DNA of 16,371 nucleotides from an uncultured Eggerthella sp. (GTDB taxonomy: Bacteria; Actinomycetota; Coriobacteriia; Coriobacteriales; Eggerthellaceae). The stretch lies in NCBI GenBank assembly GCA_902464295.1, contig CABQIW010000039.1:1-16371 (forward strand), given 5' to 3'. The notes beneath the pieces are model-generated. The model saw only the letters and a program-made list of their open reading frames with translations. It was not told where the DNA came from and did no database searches. This document shows, piece after piece, positions 1-7,274 of the stretch (positions are counted from its first letter, which is position 1; every line of letters starts with the position of its first letter). The position numbers and the translations under genes were made by a program.

Positions 1-1
1 G

Positions 2-628
2 CGCTTAAGTACGCACGGAGATCAGTGCTTACTGCATGAAGAGAGCGTTTCGATAGGGGGCAGTGAATGCGCCGCTGAAGCGCAGGGAGCATGTATGGCA
101 GATGAGCCACAACGTGCTCTCGACAAGATTGTTTCGGTGTTTTCCTTCATCGATCCGTGCCGTAAGCTCATCACGGTTTACAAGGATAAGAAGGAGCTGC
201 GCCTTGCAGAAGTGCTCGCAGAAATGCTTGCGAACTATATCGATCCTTCGTGGGTCATGCCGGGAGAAACTGCACTCGTGGTGATCCCTGCACGCAAGCA
301 GGCTCTTCGTGAGCGTGGATTCGACCATATGAAAGAAGTAGGCATGCGCCTGTCGGAACGCTGCAATCTGCCGCTTCTCGATGTGCTGCGTACGGTCGAT
401 CGCAGCGATCAGCGGGGGCTTTCTGCCTCGAGTCGCCAGCAGAACATGAAGGGTTCGTTCGCGTTCAACCCGCAGGGCTTGCTGCGCGCGGCAGGAGTGA
501 TACCCGAGCGGGTGATTCTCGTGGATGATGTGCTCACCACGGGCGCAACGCTTATGGCAGCTGCACGCGTGCTCAAGGAAGCAGGGATCGAGCAGGTATT
601 CGGCCTTACCGTGGCGCGGCTGCCCTAG
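2..628 (+). CDS. comF: ComF/GntX-type phosphoribosyltransferase, 5' end cut by the window edge
   Basis: The frame is open from the left edge with no stop, giving 208 visible residues. The ATG at 95 is internal: the peptide encoded before it is continuous with the protein and has no start or ribosome site of its own. ComF-family proteins run about 220-240 residues, so only some 20-30 N-terminal residues seem to be missing, probably including part of the Cys-rich zinc finger; cysteines encoded at 26-28, 68-70 and 92-94 may be remnants of it. The family's lysine-containing segment (ITVYKDKKELRLAEVLAEML) is present. Near 512-553 the PRPP-binding loop VILVDDVLTTGATL is complete, with its two aspartates and the TTGAT turn. 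ComF acts in the cytosol in DNA uptake in Bacillus; many homologues have no proven substrate. The family is secure; a role in competence is inference. Confidence 0.85.
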   Translation, partial: RLSTHGDQCLLHEESVSIGGSECAAEAQGACMADEPQRALDKIVSVFSFIDPCRKLITVYKDKKELRLAEVLAEMLANYIDPSWVMPGETALVVIPARKQALRERGFDHMKEVGMRLSERCNLPLLDVLRTVDRSDQRGLSASSRQQNMKGSFAFNPQGLLRAAGVIPERVILVDDVLTTGATLMAAARVLKEAGIEQVFGLTVARLP

Positions 629-738
629 AACAGAGCAAGGGCGAAGGCGAGCGAAGAAAACTTTTGCCCTGTGTTTTATTCATCCTTGTCCTTCGTTTTG
701 CGTGCGCTGTTCTCCCCGCGATCCTCGCAGAACACGAA

Positions 739-762
739 GAAGCCAGCTTTCAAGCTGGCTTC
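739..762. terminator. Inverted repeat between convergent genes, probable bidirectional terminator
   Basis: Perfect 11-bp arms (GAAGCCAGCTT at 739-749 and its complement at 752-762) lie between the comF stop and the glycosyltransferase stop. There is no clear T-run on the + strand; on the - strand the hairpin is followed by TTCGTGTTCTG. The position between converging genes suggests one hairpin ending both transcripts. Confidence 0.55.
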
Positions 763-816
763 GATCAAGTCTAGAGATTGTGCAGGGGCGAAAGATATGA
801 GCAAAAGCCCATGCGC

Positions 817-2133
817 TTAGATGCGTTCAGCGTTATCGCGCGCTTTGTTGAACTCTTCCACGTCCACCGAGATGCTGTGCTGGATGGGCTTCCATGCCGC
901 CTTCTTGAACAGTGCCACCAGTGCGATGGGGATGTAGGTGAGCATGAAGAACGGGAACGTGAAGAGGTATTTGATCTTCTTCGCCGTGGTGGAACGGATG
1001 TTGTCCCATTCGGTGAAGGTGGTCAGCGCGCCGAACATGAACATGAACAGCGTGTAGTTGAATAAACAGAAGAAGATCGAGGAAAGCGATGAGGTTAACA
1101 TGACTCCGGTGGACATGAGCCCTGCGCTGCCCAAGATAAGGATGATCGCGTTGAAGATGATAGTGATCACGGAAAGCAACATGCCGGGAGCGATGGTCAT
1201 GAGCATGTCGTAGCACGCAAAGCGATGCCCCTTGGGGTTGGTGAACACGCCCTTCACCAGGCTGAGCCCGTACTTACCGAACACTTGGTAGAAGCCTTTT
1301 GCCCAGCGGAAGCGCTGATTCCATGAATCGCGGAACGTGATGGGCTGTTCGTCGTAGAGCATGGCGGTGGGGCAGTAAGCGATGCGCTCACCATGCAAGA
1401 TGCTATAGGTGGAGAACTCGATGTCTTCGGTGAGCAAGTGGAACTTCCAGCCACCCATCTTCTCGATGATCTTGGCGCTCACGAAAAAGCCCGTGCCTGA
1501 AACCGCACAGCTGGTGTTCAGCGTAAGGCGCGCTTGGCTCAGGTACTTCGCTTCGCGCAGGAACCACACGCCATAACCAGCAGAGATCCAGTTAGAACCG
1601 AAGTTCTTCGAATTGCGGTAGCTCGTGGAAGCGATGGCACCGCCGTCGAAGACCTTGTTCATCTCGCGGAAGTAGTTCACATCGAGCACGTTGTCGGCAT
1701 CGAAGACGAAGTAAGCCTCGTATTCGTTTTCGGAATAGTGCTCGCGGATGCAGGTTACGCCGTAATCGAGCGCGTAACCCTTGCCGATCTGCTCGGTGTT
1801 GAAGCGGGGGAATACGATCGCGCCAGCTTCTTGAGCGATAGCGGCGGTGTTGTCGGTGCAGTTGTCTGCAATAACGAAGATGTCGATGAGCTCTTGCGGG
1901 TAATTCTGCACGCGGATGCTGTGGATAAGGTCGCCGATAACGGCGTTTTCGTTGCGAGCTGCGATGAGCACGGCATAGCGATGGTTTTTCTTCGCGGTTT
2001 GCTTCGGCGCTTTGCGTGTGAGTACGACAAGAACGTAAAAGAGCTGATAGGCATAGCAAAACGTAAAGGTGATGAAAACACAGATGTTAAAAATATCCAC
2101 GAACGAGAGCGTGGATAGAATATCATCGAACAA
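817..2133 (-). CDS. Membrane glycosyltransferase family 2 (processive type)
   Basis: This 438-residue protein transfers a sugar from a nucleotide donor at the inner face of the membrane. An N-terminal membrane helix (about 11-38) is followed by a GT-A domain: VLIAARNE (55-62), the donor-binding DAD motif (145-147), the TED acid motif (235-237) and QRFRW (273-277). The D,D,D,QxxRW set is typical of cellulose-, hyaluronan- and poly-N-acetylglucosamine-synthase-like enzymes. Three or four hydrophobic segments follow (about 310-410). The start is TTG at 2133: an in-frame stop lies just upstream and an AAGGAG ribosome site sits five bases before it. No c-di-GMP or deacetylase partner gene is adjacent, so the product (capsule, exopolysaccharide or glycolipid) cannot be named. 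Transcription is toward comF from its own upstream region. Confidence 0.88.
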   Translation of the reverse strand: MFDDILSTLSFVDIFNICVFITFTFCYAYQLFYVLVVLTRKAPKQTAKKNHRYAVLIAARNENAVIGDLIHSIRVQNYPQELIDIFVIADNCTDNTAAIAQEAGAIVFPRFNTEQIGKGYALDYGVTCIREHYSENEYEAYFVFDADNVLDVNYFREMNKVFDGGAIASTSYRNSKNFGSNWISAGYGVWFLREAKYLSQARLTLNTSCAVSGTGFFVSAKIIEKMGGWKFHLLTEDIEFSTYSILHGERIAYCPTAMLYDEQPITFRDSWNQRFRWAKGFYQVFGKYGLSLVKGVFTNPKGHRFACYDMLMTIAPGMLLSVITIIFNAIILILGSAGLMSTGVMLTSSLSSIFFCLFNYTLFMFMFGALTTFTEWDNIRSTTAKKIKYLFTFPFFMLTYIPIALVALFKKAAWKPIQHSISVDVEEFNKARDNAERI

Positions 2134-2138
2134 CCTGG

Positions 2139-2144
2139 CTCCTT
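2139..2144 (-). promoter_or_regulatory. Strong ribosome binding site fixing the TTG start of the glycosyltransferase
   Basis: On the - strand AAGGAG ends five bases before TTG at 2133, and an in-frame TAA overlaps its upstream side. No earlier start is possible and TTG is well placed. Confidence 0.75.
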
Positions 2145-2283
2145 ACTCCGGCCAATACGTAGCTCGCGCGGTGGTGCAAATGAAAAAGGAAGATTCGCGT
2201 TCTACCTGCGTGAGTGGGGTGCTGCTTCAAAAGTTTTGCGTGCTATGCGTGAGAGACAGGTGAACAGCACCGTGGTTGAACTA

Positions 2284-2313
2284 ATTATAGGCTTTTGCAA
2301 CCCCTTGTGCCGA
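2284..2313 (-). promoter_or_regulatory. Candidate promoter of the glycosyltransferase gene
   Basis: On the - strand there is a perfect TATAAT (2284-2289). A weak -35 (TCGGCA, 4 of 6 matches, 2308-2313) lies 18 bp upstream of it. Transcription would begin about 145 nt before the start codon, leaving a fairly long leader. Confidence 0.4.
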
Positions 2314-2775
2314 TCCTTACGCTTTCGTCATATAAATTTAAGGTGAGGGGTGCATTACTGATATACTAAGGGGGTTTCTTTTAGGTCTGTAGTTGCGGAA
2401 ATGCTGCGCTTTCAAGCATGGCATTCCAAGTCCATGGCAGATGCGGTCGAAAGGATCCACGTAAGTTCGGTGGTCGCTTGCTCGTTATTCCTGCTAGTCT
2501 TGCGCTTTTGCAGGTTTGGCGAAAAGCTTATCACTGAATGAGCACGGCGCATTCTAGGTGTAAGTCGTACCGTCGGTGAAGCGGCATAGGGCTGCTCTGG
2601 CGAGCGGATGGCGTCGCTGTAACACTTGTGCGTGCACGGTCTACAGCGGCTAAGTTCCCGTATGCAGGTGTGGGGTCGAAAACTAGGTCAGCTAAAAGAA
2701 CTTCGTGAGCGATTGCGCAAGGGAAAGCGCCTTCGTACAAGGAAACCGAAGCTTTTGCTCGTTTGTCTCACAAGG

Positions 2776-2804
2776 TGAACACAGACGAGTATTCAAAGTA
2801 TATC
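2776..2804 (+). promoter_or_regulatory. Possible promoter of the lipoprotein gene
   Basis: TGAACA (2776-2781, 4 of 6) and TATATC (2799-2804, 4 of 6) are separated by 17 bp, about 38 bp upstream of the start codon. Both elements are only partial matches. Confidence 0.25.
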
Positions 2805-2841
2805 TTGAGGAAGACCAAGAGGTTAACAAGAGAGGTTATAC

Positions 2842-3825
2842 ATGAAGAAAGCATCAAGCGTTGAAACCATCGTAGAAAGTCAAGCTGCAAGTGTGTCTGC
2901 TGCAGTGCCTTCCCCGATGAGTAAGCCATCTGCGCTTCGCGCATTGGCTGCGGCGTTGGCCGCACTTGTCTTAGTGTTGTGCGTAGGATTCATGAGTGGG
3001 TGTTCGAGCAACTCTTACACGCCGGAGCCTTCCGAGCAGAAGATCGATAATTCGCTGTTGCACACACCAGGCACGTTGCGTGTTGGGGTAGATGCTTCGA
3101 ATGCGCCCTATGCGGCACAATCGCAAGGATCTATTGTGGGCATCGATGTCGATACAGCAGCAGCGCTTGCTGATGAGCTGGGCTTGAAGCTTGAGCTTGT
3201 CGATGTGGGAACGAACGCTGAAGGTGCTTTCACCTCCGATAATGTTGATATTGTTATGGGCGTTGGTTCCGATGCGAAGAACTGCTGGGTCTCTGAGCCC
3301 TATCTCTCTTCTTCGGTCGTGTTGTTCGCCGCTGAAGAAGGCACGCGTGTTCCACTGCCTACCGATGTGTTCGTAGTTGCTGCGCAGGCTTCTTCTATGA
3401 GTGCGGTCGAGGTTACGAATCGTCTCGGCCAGGATCATCTCGATGCCACTTCCGATATTCAAACGGCTTTCGACAAGCTCAAAAGCGGTTCGGCGAAGTA
3501 TGTGGCCACTGATAGCACCATTGGTTCCTATGTAGCGCACTCGAACAACCAGACCATCTATCCTATTGCACTGCTCGCTGAAGAAACGAAATACTGCATT
3601 GGCGCACCCATCACTGCTTCCGGCCTTCAAGATGCGGTGAGCGAAGCTTTGAAGAAGCTCTCCGATGGTGGGGTGTTGAAGCTCATCGATCAGAAGTGGT
3701 TGGGAGAGCAGATGAATCTTTCAAGCCTTACCATTATCGAGCCCATTCCCGAACCTGAACCCGAACCTGCCGAAGGCGAAGATGGGGGAGACGCGGCCAC
3801 CAGCAATGAAGATTCCAACAACTAG
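2842..3825 (+). CDS. Orphan solute-binding lipoprotein of the amino-acid-binding type (SBP_bac_3)
   Basis: The 327-residue precursor resembles receptors of polar amino acid ABC importers. A hydrophobic segment (about 31-50) ends in FMSGC, a lipobox placing the lipidated Cys at 54. The binding domain (about 75-295) begins LRVGVDASNAPYA and includes GIDVDTAAALADELGL and the EPYLSSSVVL hinge region. The tail is acidic and Pro/Glu-rich. The ATG at 2842 has a GAGAGG ribosome site six bases upstream. It gives an unusually long n-region of about 30 residues; ATG 2917 would give a normal signal peptide but has no ribosome site. No permease or ATPase gene is adjacent, so it either shares a distant transporter or acts as a sensor. 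The ligand cannot be read from the sequence. Confidence 0.85.
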   Translation: MKKASSVETIVESQAASVSAAVPSPMSKPSALRALAAALAALVLVLCVGFMSGCSSNSYTPEPSEQKIDNSLLHTPGTLRVGVDASNAPYAAQSQGSIVGIDVDTAAALADELGLKLELVDVGTNAEGAFTSDNVDIVMGVGSDAKNCWVSEPYLSSSVVLFAAEEGTRVPLPTDVFVVAAQASSMSAVEVTNRLGQDHLDATSDIQTAFDKLKSGSAKYVATDSTIGSYVAHSNNQTIYPIALLAEETKYCIGAPITASGLQDAVSEALKKLSDGGVLKLIDQKWLGEQMNLSSLTIIEPIPEPEPEPAEGEDGGDAATSNEDSNN

Positions 3826-3858
3826 ATCCTTCAAACATCTGACATAGTCACGTCTACT

Positions 3859-3890
3859 AAACAGGGAGCGATCACGCTCCCTGTTTTTTT
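3859..3890 (+). terminator. Rho-independent terminator after the lipoprotein gene
   Basis: Perfect 10-bp arms (ACAGGGAGCG 3861-3870, complement 3875-3884) enclose a four-base loop. A run of seven T follows at 3884-3890. It begins about 35 bp after the stop codon. Confidence 0.93.
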
Positions 3891-3936
3891 GTGTGTGCGT
3901 ATTGGTGCAGTTTAGAAAAGTTGTGAATTTGTTCGC

Positions 3937-3965
3937 TCGACATAGGCATTCCATATTCCTCTAGT
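3937..3965 (+). promoter_or_regulatory. Candidate promoter of htrA
   Basis: TCGACA (3937-3942, 5 of 6 to the -35 consensus) is followed after 17 bp by TCTAGT (3960-3965, 4 of 6). The pair lies about 50 bp upstream of the chosen ATG and after the preceding terminator, so htrA has its own transcript. Confidence 0.35.
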
Positions 3966-4015
3966 AACGTTTGCAAAGTAACTATTCCCGAGACAAAAGG
4001 GGGTTTCTGCAGACT

Positions 4016-5254
4016 ATGCCAGACACACCTCAACCATCCCAATCTCAACCTCAGCCGCCGCAAGGCGCTCCGGTCAATGCTGCTCCCGCGCCGGCACCTG
4101 CTCCTGCGCAGCCTGCAGCACCCAAGCCTAAGAAGAATCGCAAGAACGTGAAAACGTTCTTCATCGCATTCGCTGGTGCAGCTGTCGCATGTGTGCTCGC
4201 TCTTGGCATCTTCGCTGCGGTCAATCCGTCGAATAGCGGCTATACCATCAAAGAGACCAACTCTGGCATCACGATCGATGTTGATACCGACGATATGTCG
4301 CTTGCTGAAGCGGTAGCGGCTAAAACGCTGCCCTCTGTGGTGAACATCAATGTGTACGCGAACGCTAGCCAGAGCATGTCGCCCTTCGGCACATTCGGTG
4401 GCCAGTCCACCCAGCAGTTGCAGCAGACTTCGCTCGGTTCGGGCGTGGTGCTCACAGCAGATGGCTACATCCTTACGAACAACCATGTGGTGGATGGCGC
4501 AGATGCGCTTGAGGTCGTTGCTGAAGGTGAAACCTACAAGGCTAAGCTGGTCGGCACCGATCCTTCGAGCGACCTGGCTGTTATCAAGGTCGATGGTGCA
4601 ACCCTGAAGCCTATCGAGATCGGCAACTCTTCTGATCTCAAGGTAGGCGAGTGGGTCATGGCAGCGGGCAGCCCCTTCGGTATGGAGCAATCCGTTTCGA
4701 CAGGCATCGTTTCTGCAGTGAATCGTTCCTATGCCGATTCACAGTCTGGCGCGATCTACACCAACATGATTCAGACCGACGCAGCTATCAACTCCGGTAA
4801 TTCCGGTGGTGCGCTCGTAGATGCTGAAGGTAAGCTCATCGGCATCAATACGCTCATCATGTCCACGAGTGGTACAAGCTCTGGCGTGGGCTTTGCGATT
4901 CCTGTCGATTATGCGTTCGGTATCGCTGAGCAGCTCATTCAGGGTAAGACCCCTTCACATGCTCAGATGGGCGTTTCGCTTATCACGGTGAATAACGATC
5001 TTGCGCAGCGCTTCGGCATCCAAGCAACCGAAGGTGCTTACATCAACTCGCTTACTGCTGGGGGCGCTGCCGCCAAAGCGGGCCTGCAGGAAGGCGATGT
5101 GATTCTGAAAGTCGATGGCGAACCGATCACAAGCTCTTCCGATCTGGTGCTCGCGGTTCGTTCCCATAGCCCTAACGATGAAATCGACGTAACCTACTTG
5201 CGCGATGGCAAGGAAGAAACGACCAAAGTGAAGCTTGGCGCCGATACGCAATAA
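4016..5254 (+). CDS. htrA: HtrA/DegP-family trypsin-like serine protease, membrane anchored, one PDZ domain
   Basis: The 412-residue protein degrades or processes misfolded envelope proteins outside the cell membrane. A Pro/Ala/Gln-rich cytosolic tail (1-45) ends in a KPKKNRKNVK positive patch, then one membrane helix (about 47-68). The protease domain has all three catalytic residues: His157 in TNNHVV, Asp186 in SSDLAV and Ser263 in GNSGGAL. A C-terminal PDZ domain spans about 317-410 (GAYINSLTAGGAAAKAGLQEGDVI). This order matches HtrA proteins of actinobacteria. ATG 4016 is chosen over TTG 3971 because the protein would otherwise gain an unsupported extension; AAAAGGGGG at 3995-4003 is the nearest ribosome site, with a rather long 12-base spacing. 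It is probably monocistronic. Its substrate is unknown; a link to the RseP homologue further right is speculation. Confidence 0.93.
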   Translation: MPDTPQPSQSQPQPPQGAPVNAAPAPAPAPAQPAAPKPKKNRKNVKTFFIAFAGAAVACVLALGIFAAVNPSNSGYTIKETNSGITIDVDTDDMSLAEAVAAKTLPSVVNINVYANASQSMSPFGTFGGQSTQQLQQTSLGSGVVLTADGYILTNNHVVDGADALEVVAEGETYKAKLVGTDPSSDLAVIKVDGATLKPIEIGNSSDLKVGEWVMAAGSPFGMEQSVSTGIVSAVNRSYADSQSGAIYTNMIQTDAAINSGNSGGALVDAEGKLIGINTLIMSTSGTSSGVGFAIPVDYAFGIAEQLIQGKTPSHAQMGVSLITVNNDLAQRFGIQATEGAYINSLTAGGAAAKAGLQEGDVILKVDGEPITSSSDLVLAVRSHSPNDEIDVTYLRDGKEETTKVKLGADTQ

Positions 5255-5269
5255 CGCTTGCGTTATTGC
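5248..5269. repeat. Perfect inverted repeat spanning the htrA stop codon
   Basis: Ten-base arms (GCAATAACGC at 5248-5257 and its exact complement at 5260-5269) are separated by TT. The stop codon TAA (5252-5254) lies in the left arm. No T-run follows, so this is not a standard terminator; it could protect the mRNA 3' end. Confidence 0.7.
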
Positions 5270-5353
5270 TGTGATTCGAACAACGTGCGGATCATATGTG
5301 CGTGTTCTTACCTAATCCACTTCGTGGCCATTTCCGTTTGTGAGGAACGGATG

Positions 5354-5393
5354 AAAACAAAAGCGGTCTGCTTTGGCAGGCCGCTTTTGTTTT
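5354..5393 (+). terminator. Very strong rho-independent terminator downstream of htrA
   Basis: An 18-bp stem with one G-U pair (AAAACAAAAGCGGTCTGC at 5354-5371 with 5376-5393) has a four-base loop and ends in TTTTGTTTT. The symmetric A-rich left arm would also let it work on the other strand. Confidence 0.92.
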
Positions 5394-5468
5394 GCTTGTG
5401 ATTTGGCTGAGCTTCGGTCAATGATCCATCTGCTTTACTGTTTGAGCTTCGGCAGGCCGCTTTTGTTT
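5375..5468. repeat. Direct repeat: the 3' half of the terminator is duplicated
   Basis: GGCAGGCCGCTTTTGTTT occurs at 5375-5392 and again, identically, at 5451-5468. A shorter repeat, TGAGCTTCGG, occurs at 5408-5417 and 5443-5452, its second copy running into the second terminator half. The span listed covers both long copies and the DNA between them. Confidence 0.9.
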
Positions 5469-5691
5469 GTGGTCCTCTTCGCGAAGCCTTTCGCAAGGGC
5501 GCGCCTGCAAGACCTTGCTTAAGTAGTGTTCCTAACGCGCACAAAGTTCAGAAAAACATGCGGCGCGACTTTCGTGCGAATTGTGCGCATGCATCGATTT
5601 TTCTCTATGCGCTCCGATGTGCCCAGACGATGGGGTAATATGGATGGGATATATCCTTCAACGGGGTATTCCTTCACAAGAAAGGATCTTC

Positions 5692-6417
5692 ATGAACTCG
5701 GATTACAAGTACAAACGTGTGCTCCTGAAGCTCTCGGGCGAGGCGCTCATGGGCGAAGAGGGCTACGGCATCGATCCGAAAGTGGTCGAAGAGCTGGCTG
5801 TTCAGATCAAAGAGATCGTGAACGACGGCGTGGAGCTTGCGGTCACAGTGGGCGGCGGTAACATCTTCCGCGGCCTGGCTGGTTCGGCGAAGGGCATGGA
5901 TCGTGCGCATGCAGACTACATCGGCATGCTCGCTACCTGCATGAATGCGCTTGCGCTCCAGGATGCTTTCGAGCGTCACGATATTCCCACGCGCGTTATG
6001 AGTGCGATCGAGATGCGTCAGGTCTCTGAGCCCTACATCCGTCGCCGCGCTACGCATCATCTGGAAAAAGGCTATGTGGTCATCTTTGCGGCAGGCACGG
6101 GCAATCCGTATTTCACCACCGATACCACCGCAGCACTGCGCGCGCTCGAGATCAACGCCGAATGCCTCATGAAGGCAACGAAGGTCGACGGCATCTACGA
6201 TGCGGACCCCGTTACGCATCCCGATGCGAAGCGCTTCGAGACCATCAGCTACATCGATGTGCTCGCGAAGGGTCTGCACGTTATGGATTCCACGGCCACT
6301 TCGCTGTGCATGGACAACGATATGCCCATCCTCGTGTTCGACCTTACGGTTCCGGGCAATATCTCACGCATCTTGAAGGGCGAAGATATCGGCACCACGG
6401 TTACCGCGGAAGGCTAG
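5692..6417 (+). CDS. pyrH: Uridylate kinase (UMP kinase)
   Basis: UMP kinase phosphorylates UMP to UDP with ATP in the cytosol, feeding all pyrimidine nucleotide synthesis. The 241-residue product has the usual length of the bacterial hexameric family. KLSGEALMG (P-loop-like, near the N-terminus), VGGGNIFRG, the acceptor-site ATGNPYFTTDTTAALRA and the DADP segment (YDADPVTHPDAKRF) are all present. The start is ATG 5692, preceded by AAAGGA with five bases of spacing; the same frame is open back to 5581, but nothing there resembles PyrH. It opens the conserved pyrH-frr-uppS-cdsA cluster, although 285 bp separate it from frr. Bacterial UMP kinases are commonly regulated by GTP and UTP; nothing in the sequence tests this. 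Confidence 0.97.
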   Translation: MNSDYKYKRVLLKLSGEALMGEEGYGIDPKVVEELAVQIKEIVNDGVELAVTVGGGNIFRGLAGSAKGMDRAHADYIGMLATCMNALALQDAFERHDIPTRVMSAIEMRQVSEPYIRRRATHHLEKGYVVIFAAGTGNPYFTTDTTAALRALEINAECLMKATKVDGIYDADPVTHPDAKRFETISYIDVLAKGLHVMDSTATSLCMDNDMPILVFDLTVPGNISRILKGEDIGTTVTAEG

Positions 6418-6702
6418 GTCCTCCGTTTCGTGCAAGCCACGCGAAGCATGCACGAGAAGGGCGGCGCGTTCTGCAACAGCGCGAACTGTGCGCAACGGCC
6501 GATGGATATGCACGCTTTACTTAAGTGTCCGCAGCACCTGCCTCACGTGCGCTGCGCTAAAGCGTGCGAGCGCTACGATAAAGGCATCGCGCGCGGGCAT
6601 TTTCGCGCTACAATAACAGAGGTTTAAAATCATAGGGCACGGGCGCTTCACGCGGGCGCCTGCTAGAAACGCGGCCTTAAGCCGCACACCAGGGGAGGAA
6701 GC
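6418..6702. other. 285-bp spacer between pyrH and frr
   Basis: No gene is seen. Two sites read GCGCTAC followed by a -10-like hexamer, TACGAT (6574-6579) and TACAAT (6609-6614), but neither has a recognisable -35. A hairpin GCGGC-CTTAA-GCCGC lies at 6671-6685, just before the frr ribosome site. An internal promoter for frr is possible. Confidence 0.4.
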
Positions 6703-7260
6703 ATGGTAAACGACATCAAAGAGACCGCAAAGAAACGCATGGACGGCGTTATCGATCAGCTGAACACCAACCTTTCGTCGGTTCGCACTGGTCGCGCTAA
6801 TGCAATGATCCTCGATCGCGTGAAGGCTGAATACTACGGCACACTCACGCCGGTAAACCAGATGGCGGCCATCAAGACCCCCGATGCCCACACGCTCGTC
6901 ATCGAGCCGTGGGATAAGAGCTCGCTCGGCGCGATCGAAGCGGCTATCATGAATGCCAATTTGGGTGTGAATCCCAACAACGACGGCCAGGTCATTCGCT
7001 TGCCGTTCCCGTCACTCACTGAAGAGCGCCGCAAGGAGCTGGCCAAGCAGTGTAAGACCTACGCCGAAGAGGCACGCATTGCCATCCGCAACGCGCGTCG
7101 CGATGCGAACTCCGAAGTTGAGAAGAGCGTGAAGGAAGATAACCTTCCCGAAGACGAGAAGCGTCGTGCTGAAGAGGAGATCCAGAAGCTCACGGATTCC
7201 TATGTCGCTAAGATCGACGACATCCTGAAGAAAAAAGAAGACGAGGTCATGACCGTCTAG
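6703..7260 (+). CDS. frr: Ribosome recycling factor
   Basis: RRF, with EF-G, splits the post-termination ribosome and frees mRNA and tRNA. The 185-residue length is exactly typical. The N-terminal helix of domain I (KRMDGVIDQLNTNLSSVRTGRANAMIL) carries the family's RTGRA signature. Domain II (VKAEYYGTLTPVNQMA) follows, and the C-terminal helices include LTEERRKELAKQ and EEARIAIRNARRDAN, the last being a hallmark. ATG 6703 has a GGAGGA ribosome site three to four bases upstream. uppS follows after 14 bp, so frr, uppS and cdsA are probably co-transcribed. Confidence 0.97.
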   Translation: MVNDIKETAKKRMDGVIDQLNTNLSSVRTGRANAMILDRVKAEYYGTLTPVNQMAAIKTPDAHTLVIEPWDKSSLGAIEAAIMNANLGVNPNNDGQVIRLPFPSLTEERRKELAKQCKTYAEEARIAIRNARRDANSEVEKSVKEDNLPEDEKRRAEEEIQKLTDSYVAKIDDILKKKEDEVMTV

Positions 7261-7274
7261 CCTTACGTAGGCAG

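Larger units (their letters stand above)
2134..2841. other. 708-bp gap between divergent genes, lower G+C, only fragmentary open frames
   Basis: No intact gene is recognised. On the + strand an extended -10 (TG at 2359-2360, TATACT at 2362-2367) precedes a 46-codon ATG frame (2401-2541) with a hydrophobic middle but no ribosome site. A 38-codon, strongly basic ATG frame lies at 2662-2778. A stop-free stretch of 51 codons in another frame (2709-2861) has the sober K/E/R/S/T composition of a soluble protein but no start. Read together, the last two could be one frameshifted gene remnant. No tmRNA, SRP RNA, RNase P RNA or riboswitch signature was seen. Confidence 0.4.
5255..5691. other. 437-bp gap between htrA and pyrH: terminator, partial duplication, leader hairpin, no gene
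   Basis: The left half holds the strong terminator at 5354-5393 and the duplicated half-copy at 5451-5468. A 10-bp palindrome CTTCGCGAAG lies at 5477-5486. Closer to pyrH, CGCACAAAGT (5538-5547) can pair with ACTTT-C-GTGCG (5568-5578) with a one-base bulge. TTGTGC at 5581 and TAATAT at 5636-5641 are promoter-like but not suitably paired, so no pyrH promoter can be named. No open frame with a credible start was found, and rpsB and tsf, frequent upstream neighbours of pyrH, are absent. Confidence 0.6.

Noticed and set aside
95..628. ATG 95 as the start of the ComF-type gene
   Set aside because: The frame is open to the left edge and the protein is short of its N-terminus; no ribosome site precedes ATG 95. 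The gene is treated as cut by the window.
1534..2118. A 194-codon + strand frame opposite the glycosyltransferase
   Set aside because: The - strand frame has the complete GT2 motif set and a ribosome site; the + frame has neither a recognisable family nor a ribosome site.
2531..2740. A 69-codon - strand frame in the gap before the lipoprotein gene
   Set aside because: It has no ribosome site, promoter or recognisable motif, and it overlaps the more protein-like + strand fragments; it is probably chance.
5581..5691. N-terminal extension of PyrH from TTG 5581
   Set aside because: The peptide is Cys/Met-rich and not family-like, whereas ATG 5692 has a good ribosome site and gives the normal family length.
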